The notes under the pieces were generated by a model. It worked only from the letters and a program-made list of their open reading frames with translations. It was not told the origin of the DNA and searched no databases. From Bactericera cockerelli (Eukaryota > Arthropoda > Insecta > Hemiptera > Triozidae), in NCBI GenBank assembly GCA_024516035.1, contig CM044956.1:10408176-10472175 (forward strand): a DNA stretch of 64,000 nucleotides, given 5' to 3'. A program made the translations under genes and the position numbers. Numbering within the stretch: position 1 is the first letter of the stretch; every line of letters begins with the position of its first letter. This document shows positions 21,777 to 33,600 of this stretch, piece after piece.

Positions 21777-24700
21777 CTGGGAGGACGAAAATAATGGTAT
21801 AATAACTATACAATATAATTATGCTTTTTCTTTGTGTTATTATGTCACAATTTTAGTGGGTAGCGCAGAATCATAGGACTTTACCACTTTAATTTACAAT
21901 ATCTTGTATTATTTTTTTTGCCTATGATTCTGCCACTGGTCGCTGCTTCACATCAAAGCAGCTACTCATTTTTCCTCACGAGGTATGAGTGGACCCCGAA
22001 CATCCAAGTACAGAGCAGAAAAATTCCTATACCGCTGGGGATCGAACCCAGGTCACCATGTGTGCAATGCCTAGCGCGCTAACTCACTCTGCCACAGTGA
22101 CTACTCTTTTTTCCTCACGAGGTATGACTGGACCCTAAACACCCAAAAACAGAGCAGAAAGAAAAAATCCTGCCCCGCTGGGGATCGAATCCAGGTCACC
22201 GTGCGTGCAATGCCTAGCGCGCTAAATCACTCAGCCACGGTGACTTCTCACTGGGTTTGGTATTAAAATTAACACCGAAAACAATAAAAAAGTTCCATGC
22301 TATTTCAAAGTTCCATAAAAAAAAATAAAAAAAAAAAAGCGCTGCTAAATGCTCACCTTTCCTGTCGGCCATGGAATCGAAGAAGCACCAGGGTGCCTCA
22401 CAGCCGCTGCCCCCCTTCACAAAGGCCACGTAGTGCGACGTCTCAATGCACACCACGGCAAAGAGCTCCATATAGACCCTCGACATGGGACTCTCCGCAT
22501 CAAACAGGCAATGGTCGGGCAGTGTCAGCTGTCGCCAGCAAGATTCGTGATCCGAGCGCTTCTCATGAGAGTGCGTCTGAAATAGTAATGATAGAATATA
22601 GTCGATTCAGAAGAAGAAGAATACATATTTTATACAATTATTCATGCTGCCCACCTAACCCACCGTTGCTAAAAATCACAGCATAACAATCAGTTTAAAA
22701 AAGAACATTTCTTCCCTTTTTTTTTAACTTGTAAAACTCGATAGAAGAGAACAACAGGTCAAATTTACCTCTCCTTAAGGGAAATAGTCTCTTTTTAAGA
22801 AAAAACTGGATATAAGAAAGAAAAATTGCGGTCCTCTAAGTTCTCTTTTTGACCCAGGTTTGAACTATAGAAATAGAAATGTGTGTCTTTGTGTTATTAT
22901 ATCACAATTTTAAGTGTGTAGCGCAGAATTTTAGGACTTTTCCATATCTTTTTATATCCTAATATCTTATTTTTGCCTATAATTCCGCCACTGTTCGCTG
23001 CTTCACATCAAAGCAGCTACTCATTTTTCCTCACGAGGTATGAGTGGACCCCGAACACCCAAGTACAGAGCAGAAAAATTCCTGTCCCGCTGGGGATCGA
23101 ACCCAGGTCACCGTGCGTGCAATACCTAGCGCGCTAACTCACTCGGCCACGGTGACTAGGTACTTAAAGAAGAAAATCGTTAAGTCGGCGCACTTGATCT
23201 AATTTAATTTAATTTAATGTAATGTAATTTAATTTAATGTGAATGTAATTTAATTTCATGTAAATGTTATTTAATTTCATGTAAATGTAATTTAATTTCA
23301 TGTAAATGTAATTTAATTTCTTCTTCTTCTTTTACTTTGTCTTTTTCTCAAACCTACTTGGGGTCGGCATTTGTTCCAAGAATCCTCTACTTACATATCT
23401 TTCTATTTAGCGCGTCCTCTTTTCTCCCGACTTTTCTCTCTTAGATCTTCTTCAACGTTGTTTCTCCATCTCATCTTCGGTCTTCCTCTCTTTCTTTTAC
23501 TGTATATTTCAAGTTTTTGTATTCTCTTATTCACGTTGTTTTCGTCTCTTCGCTCTATATGTCCGAACCATCTCAGCCTACTCTCTTGTATTTTCTTTGC
23601 CAGAGGTCCCACTTTCACTGTACTCCTAGTACGATCATTTCTCACCATGCAGATATGATGATATCTGCATGTAGAAACTAACAACATAATATGTAATTAT
23701 ATTCCTGCTACTGAAATAAAATAATCTATATGAATCGTCTCATGTAAAATAAATATTTTTTTTTTTGGTTTTTAACGTCGCTTTCAACTGCATGGTCATA
23801 TCACGACGGGGGTGTTACCCTCCATTCGCAGGAAACTCACAAACCTGCTACCCACATTAACCTCACCCAGCCTGGGTTGGGCCGGAATGCCAGCATCACG
23901 AAGTCTTCACCTCGCTGGACGTTGCTTAACTTCGGTGATCCAATGAGAACCGGTGCATTCAACGCGCCATCGACGCTGGCGATAAATATTTTAATTATAT
24001 GAAATCCTGTTTGAATTTTTCTTCTCCTGTCGGGAGAAGAGCTACGTTGAATATACGCCTCCAGGATGTTAACTAAATCATCTTTCTTTGAACTTCGTAG
24101 TTTTGGGTGTCATCACACAAAAAGCCATCACTTTCAGAGTAGAAATTCATCACCAAATGTCATCACAGCCGGGCCAAGTGTCATCCATCATCAAATCATC
24201 ACCTTCGGGTTAAGTGTCATCCATCATCAAATCATCACCTTCGGGTTAAGTGTCATCCATCATCAAATCATCACCTTCGGGTTAAGTGTCATCCATCATC
24301 AAATCATCACCTTCGGGTTAAGTGTCATCCATCATCAAATCATCACCTTCGGGTTAAGTGTCATCCATCATCAAATCATCACCTTCGGGTTAAGTGTCAT
24401 CCATCATCAAATCATCACCTTCGGATTAAGTGTCATCCATCATCAAATCATCACCTTCGGGTTAAGTGTCATCCATCATAAAAACTAGAATTTTGAGGTG
24501 ACTCATAATTTTGAGGGTGAACTAGAATTTTGAGGTGACTCATAATTTTGAGGGTGAACTAGAATTTTGATGTGACTCATAATTTTGATGTGACTCATAA
24601 TTTTGAACTAGATTTTTGAGGTGACTCATAATTTTGAAGGTGAACTAGAACTTTGAGGGTGAACTAGAATTTTGAGGTGACTCATAATTTTGAACTAGAA

Positions 24701-27700
24701 TTTTGAGGCGACTCATAATTTTGAGGGTGAACTAGAATTTTGAGGTGACTTATAATTTTGAGGGTGAACTAGAATTTTGAGGGTGAACTAGAATTTTGAG
24801 GTGACTCATAATTTTGACGGTGAACTAGAATTTTGAGGTGACTCATAATTTTGAGGGTGAACTAAAATTTTTAGGTGACTCATAATTTTGAGGGTGAACT
24901 AGAACTTTGAGGGTGAACTAGAATTTTGAGGTGACTCATAATTTTGAACTAGAATTTTGAGGCGACTCATAATTTTGAGGGTGAACTAGAATTTTGAGGT
25001 GACTCATAATTTTGAGGGTGAACTTGAATTTTGAGGTGACTCATAATTTTGAGGGTGAACTAGAATTTTGAGGGTGAACTAAAATTTTGAGGTGACTCAT
25101 AGTTTTGAGGGTGAACTAGAACTTTGAGGGTGAACTAGAATTTTGAGGTGACTCATAATTTTGAACTAGAATTTTGAGGCGACTCATAATTTTGAGGGTG
25201 AACTAGAATTTTGAGGTGACTCATAATTTTGAACTAGAATTTTGAGGCGACTCATAATTTGGAGGGTGAACTAGAATTTTGAGGTGATTCATAATTTTGA
25301 GGGTCAACTAGAATTTTGAGGTGACTCATAATTTTGAAAGTGTATTAGAATTTTGAGGTGACTCATAATTTTGAGGTGATTCATAATTTTGAGGGTGAAC
25401 TAGAATTTTGAGGTGACTCATAATTTTGAAAGTGTATTAGAATTTTGAGGTGACTCATAATTTTGAGGGTGAACTAAAATTTTGAGGTGACTCATAATTT
25501 TGAGGGTGAACTAGAACTTTGAGGGTGAACTAGAATTTTGAGGTGACTCATAATTTTGAACTAGAATTTTGAGGCGACTCATAATTTTGAGGGTGAACTA
25601 GAATTTTGAGGGTGAACTAGAATTTTGAGGGTGAACTAGAATTTTGAGGTGACTCATAATTTTGAAAGTGTACTAGAATTTTGAGGTGACTCATAATTTT
25701 GAGGGTGAACTAGAATTTTGAGGTGATTCATAATTTTGAACTAGAATTTTGAGGTGACTCATAATTTTGAAGGTGAACTAGAATTTTGAGCTCACTCATA
25801 ATTTTGAACTAGAATTTTGAGGTGACTCATAATTTTGAGGGTGAACTAGAATTTTGAGGGTGAACTAGAATTTTGAGGTGACTCATAATTTTGAGGGTGT
25901 ACTAGAATTTTGAGGTGACTCATAATTTTGAGGGTGAACTAGAATTTCGAGGGTGAACTAGAATTTTGAGGTGACTCATAATTTTGAGGGTGAACTAGAA
26001 TTTTGAGGTGACTCATAATTTTGAGGGTGTACTAGAATTTTGAGGTGACTCATAATTTTGAGGGTGAACTAGAATTTTGAGGTGACTCATAATTTTGAGG
26101 GTGAACTAGAATTTTGAGGTAACTCATAATTTTGAGGGTGAACTAGAATTTTGAGGGTGAACTAGAATTTTGAGGGTGAACTAGAATTTTGAGGGTGTAC
26201 TAGAATTTTGAGGGTGAACTAGAATTTTGAGGGTGAACTAGAATTTTGAGGGTGAACTAGAATTTTGAGGGTGTACTAGAATTTTGAGGTGACTCATAAT
26301 TTTGAAGGTGAACTAGAATTTTGAGGGTGAACTAGAATTTTGAGGTGACTCATAATTTTGAAGGTGAACTAGAATTTTGAGCTCACTCATAATTTTGAAC
26401 TAGAATTTTGAGGTGACTCAGAATTTTGAGGGTGAACTAGAATTTTGAGGGTGTACTAGAATTTTGAGGTGACTCATAATTTTGAAGGTGAACTAGAATT
26501 TTGAGGTGACTCATAATTTTGAGGGTGAACTAGAATTTTTAGGGTGAACTAGAATTTTGAGGTGACTCATAATTTTGAGGGTGAACTAGAATTTTTAGGG
26601 TGAACTAGAATTTTGAGGTGACTCATAATTTTGAGGGTGAACTAGAATTTTGAGGTGACTCATAATTTTGAGGGTGAACTAGAATTTTTAGGGTGAACTA
26701 GAATTTTGAGGTGACTCATAATTTTGAAGGTGAACTAGAATTTTGAGCTCACTCATAATTTTGAACTAGAATTTTGAGGTGACTCATAATTTTGAGGGTG
26801 AACTAGAATTTTGAGGTAACTCATAATTTTGAGGGTGAACTAGAATTTTGAGGGTGAACTAGAATTTTGAGGGTGTACTAGAATTTTGAGGTGACTCATA
26901 ATTTTGAAGGTGAACTAGAATTTTGAGGTGACTCATAATTTTGAGGGTGAACTAGAATTTTTAGGGTGAACTAGAATTTTGAGGTGACTCATAATTTTGG
27001 AGGAGAACTGGAATTTTGAAGGTGAATTTTTGTTACTATAATTTTGAATACCCATACCGATCCAAACCATACCAATTGGCGCTACAGAAGACGTGGGTCT
27101 CGACCTCCTCAGCTACATGCCTTCAGACAAGATGGTCGCTCACCGCAGTTCCCCATCCGGTGTGTCACATCACTTTCAGGTCGTCTAGGATCTGGTCCAT
27201 CGATCTTAACACATAGACGACCGGCATGTTTTTAGTAAGTTCTCCCGTGGGACCGGCGATGTTTAGGCTATTCACAGGCGTAGTACATGCGTGTACCACC
27301 GGTGGTACACCCGGTCCATTCCGTAAAGACACGCGTGTACCACCGGTGGTACACCTGGTCGTCTAAGTGTTAAGCGTCTTCTTCTGGTGGCATATATTTT
27401 TGCAATCAGTAAATCCTGAGGCATCCCTGAGTCTTCCATTCTCTGTACATGTCCGAAACTTTTGAGTCTATGTGATTTGATGAACTTGACGATGAACAGT
27501 GGAAAGACCCTGTAGTATTTCCAGGATTTCTCTGTTGGTTCGTAAACTCCAGTCTTCCTCGGTCACTCGAATATCACCATATATTCTTAGTATTGAGCAG
27601 TTTGATGTTTGAGTTTCAGGAACAATTTTGATTAAAAGTGTTTATTCTGCTGAAAATTTAGTTTTAAATACGAGTGAAATTATAATCTGGTTGTAATTTA

Positions 27701-30632
27701 TATTTTGCCCGAGGTAATTCTTGTTTTTCATTACGTAGAGTAGCCAGTACGTATATATTTATTTTTAAACATTAGTAAAATTAATAAAACATGTAACAAT
27801 ATTTTTAAAAAGGTATTCCTGCTCCATCTTCTATTAATCCATAACTGCGTGGGTGGTATCTGGATCCACGAAGCCTCAAAGATACCGCTCGAATAATGGC
27901 GTAGTTTAATATCATATCTACGTAGCCAGTACGTAGATATTACATTAAAATTGAGAAACAAAATGTTGCACTCAGGGTGTGAAACAGGCCTTACCCTCTC
28001 GAGGCAGGTTCGGCAGTACCAGATGCTCTGCAGGCCGGTGTCACACTGGTCGAAACACTTGCGACACTCGAACTTGGCTAGCTTCCCGCAGATGGTGCAC
28101 TGGCGCGGCGAATCTTCGAGCACGTCGGTGATGTCCAGGATCTGCGAGGGTAGAATCCGCGAGTACATCTTGTACGACTTGCCGAACCGCGGCATCTGAA
28201 TGATGAGGCAGGAGGGGACCTGGGATGGGAATAGATGAGGTTCTTACTAAACAAATTCAATCAAATTCGATATGTTCAAATTCAATATGTTCAAATCCCC
28301 TATAGTCCGCGCCATGTACAGGTATAACAACACTGTTCATAGGCCGATACTCAGTATATAGTTTAATATAAGTACACATCAGTTAATACTGATATATCCT
28401 GCCAAAGGATATATCAGTATAGATGTATGTAAAAAAACACTGCCAATTATGGACACAATACTTCCTCGTGATTGTTTCACATTGTGTACACGTGCGAATT
28501 TTGAGTTTTTATACTAAATTACTTGTATCTCCGAAACGGCTGAACCGATTTTCTTCAAATTTGTTTTATATGGTAGAAAACGTTTTTTCTACATTCTAGA
28601 TTCTACAAAAAATTCTGTATCGGCAAGTCGTGGTTCTTATTTTTTGACTTTATTGTCCAAAATTTCGGATTTTCTTAAATATCAGAGTCAAATTATAATT
28701 AATTAAAAAGAAAATAAGAACCACGACTTGCCGATATAAAAAGCCTGTGTAAAACAATAATATGCATATACATACAAAATTTCATCAAAATCGGGTGTAC
28801 CGTTCACGAGATATAAGCATTTAAGTAAAAAGTTAGTGGTCAGGCGCATGGTCTTTTTCACCCGGAGCCGCTAGTATGAATTCAATGAATTTAAAATAGG
28901 ACCATCTACAGAATGTGTCCTAGATGTGTGCAAAATTTCATCAAAATCGGTCGAGTAGTTTCCGAGATTTGCGCGTTACAAGGAATCGTTTTAACAGACC
29001 GACAGACAGACCGACAGACGGACACAAAACCAAATTTGCTCAGGAGGTTATGAAACGTCCAGAAATATGAAAAAAATTGAAATGGGAGCAAAAAAATATT
29101 TTTTTTTTACAAAAACGAACACAATACTTCCGATTTCTAATATTAGAAATTTCTCGGAAGTAAAAAGCTTAAGCAAGTAAGACAGCTCACCTCCTTGAGC
29201 TTGATGTCGGAGGTGAAGAAGCTCTGCTCGAACAGCTGCTGGACGGAGGGGAAGCAGAGCCGCTCGTCCTTCTCCACGAACAGCTGGTAGTGGTACGCCT
29301 CCTGGCCTGAGCTCAGCTTGAGGAAGGGATCTGCGCGGAGGATCTGCGCAACCAGGGAGGTGAGAAACTCCTCCGGGTCCTGAGGGGGGGAGGATAAGTA
29401 TATACAATTAGAGCAGGGGGAAGAATAAGAAGGAAAAAAAAGATATTGCCATAGGCAATAACTCCGCCCTTTAGTTAGCACATATGTTTTTTTTATTTTC
29501 TTCTTTTAAGCATATACAATTAGAGCATCTCAATCCTGCCTTTCTATCTCAATCAGGACGTTAAAACCAAGTAGAATCATCTGGTTCATGACACGGACAC
29601 GAAAAGTAAAAGTAAGTAATGGATTTAATTAGGTCGCAGTGTTAATTGTAAAGGTTTCACCACTGAAAACCCTGCAACCAGGTCAGATAATAATATTAGG
29701 TAGGTACTTTGTACATCATACATAGTCTCGCTAGAGGACTACAAACAGAGAACAGACTAGCCAATTCTTACAAGCCAGGCAGGCTAGCTTGCAGTTTCCT
29801 AAGGGTTTTTTTTAATGATATTTATTTACAGAGGAGGCTTAACAATCAGAGTTAATGGCTTACAAAGAAAAGTCCAAGTCCTCAAGATGGTTGATCGCAC
29901 ATAGAAATATGTGGTTCAGGACGAGCCAACTTTGAAATAAAGTTGGCTGGAGACCATCACTTTGAAATAAAGTTGGCTGGAGACCATCACTTTGAAATAA
30001 AGTTGGCTGGAGACCATCTCTCACCCCTCCAGCTGTTGCCAAGCTGGCTACAACAACAACAACATCGTCATGTTAAAACTCACCTTCTCCTCAGTGGTGA
30101 GTCCGGATACATGTCAGATAATAAGAATAGGTAGGTACTTTGTACATCATACATGTTAAAACTCACCTTCTCCTCAGTGGTGAGTCCGGACACATCACTC
30201 AGATCATTGAGCAGAGGTAGGTATTTTGTACATCAACCATGTTAAAACTCACCTTCTCCTCAGTGGTGAGTCCGGACACATCACTCAGATCATTGAGCAG
30301 GTGCCGCAGATGCATCACGCGGTCTGCCCGCACGAAGAGATTGGCCCGCAACGGGTTGACGATCTCCTCCCGCAACACCTGCTGCACCCTGGTGTAGTGC
30401 GGGGATTGGGGGTCGGGGGGCGGGCGGAACAGGAGGCTGTCGAACACGCTGCGGGGCAAGAGGAGAGCACGTCACAGCGGTGGTTATGCTACTTATGCTA
30501 TATAAATTTTCATGTAATTGCATCATAAATGATGCGTTTGAAAATAATAATAAATAAAAAAAATATGAGAAAACACCTATATAAATTAACCTAGGATTCA
30601 AATTTTCTTTTTCATTTTCATTGTATAGTAAT

Positions 30633-30665
<33 letters not shown>

Positions 30666-33600
30666 CATTGTTAAAATAATTATTGGTATTATACATTATG
30701 TCCATTTATCTATACTTATAAAAGAGAGTTTCACTGACTGACTGATTCATCACTGTTTCTCCAAACTGGTAAGTCCAAGGAAGCTGAAATTTGGTAGGCA
30801 GCTTTGTCTTATAGTCTCGATGTGCAATAAGACGGGATTTTTCGAAATTCCCACTACAACACCTGCATTGGCGAAAAAGGATTTTTTTCTTTGCGGGCCA
30901 TGCCTCGACCCGCAAAGCGGGCGAAAGCCCGCTAGTATCTTATAAAGTGTAAAATAATAATAATAAATTTTTCTCATAAATTCACAGTAGGATGTCTAAT
31001 GTATACTCTTTCTTTAGTTTAGTTCAACGTCGCTTTTGACTATTTTAAAACTCACAAACCAGCTACTAAAATTAACCCCACAAATGAGTGGGGCTAGGAA
31101 TAGACAGCATCACGAGAATTCAAATTTTAATAGTCAACCATCCAAGTACTAACTAATGTCCCGGTAGCTCAGTGGTAAAGGCGGCACTCTGTGAATCCAG
31201 AGAATCCAGAGAATCCAGAGGTCGTGGGTTCGAAACCCAGCCGGGACATGACAAATTAACCTCCCATTTGGGATTTTTACCACATAATAATATGTCTTAC
31301 TGCTGGAGTATTGGGACTTTAATAGTCCTAATCGGGCAGTATAAATAAGGCGACATTATTATTATTACTAACCTCGCTGGACGTTGCTTAACATCAATGA
31401 CACAACGAGAACTTCTGTATTCAACGTGCCATCGATCTAACTTTTAACTTTACCTTGTAAACGTAAACATGGCGAAGAGCGTCGCGTCCAGGTAGCAGGA
31501 GTTGTGGTGACCCTGTATGCCGCGGAACTTCCCGCACAGGTCCTCGATGTTCTCCTTACTGGGGGGCGGCACAGCACCCGGGATGATGGGGCAGCTGATG
31601 CCCCCGAACTCCTGCTCGGGGGAGGAGGAGGAGGCCGCTAGAGCCGCACAGGGGGGCTCCACAGAGCAGTGATGGGACTCGATGAAGCGGGGGTCGCGAC
31701 GACACTGGAAGAGGGGGGCGAAGTGGCCTCGGCGCGGGTTGCAGACGAAGCGCTGCTGACTGTTGATGTGGCCATCGCAGAAGAGGTCGTGCTCCTGCTC
31801 CTGAGAAGTCGAGGGGGGGGGAGGGGTTGGTGGCTGATTCATAATCATAATAATAGAGTGGCGTCATCGTGAACGATGGCAGCCAGACAGTGAAGGAATG
31901 ACTCAGCACTTCTAACACTGTCTTTACAAGGAGGCTAATAATTGACAAGAACCCCCAGAACCAAGCCAATGCTGGTCTACTCCCTGTTTATAGTCCCCCA
32001 GCCAGACTGCTGGTCTACTCCCCCATCTTATTTGTAATAGTAAGGGTGGTGCGGAAGAGAATGCTGTTGGCATTAGCACTACTCTAGATCAAGTTTTGTT
32101 TTAACAAGTTGATTGTAAGTTCTATAAATTTGTTTTTTTTTTTGTATATTATTTATAAGTTTTTTCCCTTCTTCTATAAAATTGTTGATTGTTTTGCATA
32201 AAAAAATTAAGTGTATATAAATAAATAAATAACGGGTGCTCTACTATCCAATAACATATCCACCATAAACCCCACCCCTGGGTGATCAATGGATTCAACT
32301 CTCCCAGAGTCCCAGAGTCGCTAGAGGACTATAAACAGAGAACAGACTAGCCAACCCTTACAAGCCAGGCATGCTGGCAGTTTCCTGCGGGTTTAATGGC
32401 TTATAAAAAAAAGCCCAAGTCCTCATGATGGTTGATCGCACATAGGAATATGTGGTTCAGGACAAGCCAATTTCAAAGTTGGCTGGAGACCATCACTCAC
32501 CCCTCCAGCTGTAGCCAAGCTGGCTACAACAACAACAACAACAACAACAACTGAGTCCCAGACTCACCATTTCGATTCCCGCCACCGTGTCTAGCCCATG
32601 CATGGAGTCCCCCTGCATATACACCTGGCCCAGCCACCGAATCACCCCGTAGTGTGGCACCCTATTCACCAGCACCTCCACCATAACCCCACCCCTGATC
32701 AATTGATTCAACTCTCCCAGACTCACCATTTCAATCCCCGCCACCGTGTCTAGCCCATGCAGGGAGTCCCCCTGCATATACACCTGGCCCAGCCACCGGA
32801 TCACCCCGTAGTGGGGCACCCCATCCACCAGCACTTCCACCATGGACCCCACCCCCAGGTCCGGGGGGTGATTGTCCAGGCCGTCCAGTGGACTATGAGG
32901 GTCGCCGAAATCTGAAACAAAGTACAACGAAACGGGATTATAGTCAATAGTCTGACTGGGGGACGTTAAACAGGGAGAAGACCAGTATCCCGCTAGAGGA
33001 CTATAAACAGAGAACAGACTAGCCAACCCTTACAAGCCAGGCTAACTTGCAGTTTCCCAAGGGTTTAATGGCTATAAAGAAAAGTCCAAGTCCTCATGAT
33101 GGTTGATCGCACATAGAAATATGTGGTCTCCAGCCAACTTTGAAATAAAGTTGGCTGGAGACCATCATTCACCCCTCCAGCTGTAGCCAAGCTGGCTACA
33201 ACAACAACAAACGGGATTACAGTCAATACCAGGATTTTAGTATATTTATAGTTTTGCCATGCGGAAGGTCCCACGTTCGATCCCCCATGCCGACAAAAAT
33301 TTGTATTCTTAATTTGGTTACAATTGTTTGTAAGGGATACCTTCTATTCCACTTGTGTTGGACCCAGCACCTAAATGGGAAGTATTGCTAGATTGATTGT
33401 TAATAATACACTGCTTGTTTTTCTTTTCGTGCTTTTCTTTTCTCTTGTGTTTTTTTACGGGTTTCATGAAGCTCTAAGTAGCAATCCATCCAAAACTACA
33501 GGACAGATTGGCAAGGTTTATTTTTTTGATAATATTTTTCTCAATGCGAAACAAATTGTAGTACAAAAATAATAACATGAAGTTAGAGAGAATAAAATTA

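Larger units (their letters stand above)
17373..22640. repeat. Right arm of inverted duplication (matches about 400-9320 inverted)
   Basis: It begins exactly at the gap with TCAACAGCTGCATCTGTTAA, the reverse complement of 9296-9315. It then follows the left arm through spacer, SINE-B, mariner end, satellite and CYLD exons 12 and 11. Arms differ by SNPs, indels, satellite length (1.6 against 4.7 kb), intron length and insertions. Confidence 0.88.

Noticed and set aside
24066..24488. 140-codon frame with ITFGLSVIHHQ repeats
   Set aside because: 36-bp minisatellite within a CYLD intron; opposite to the gene and without splice evidence.
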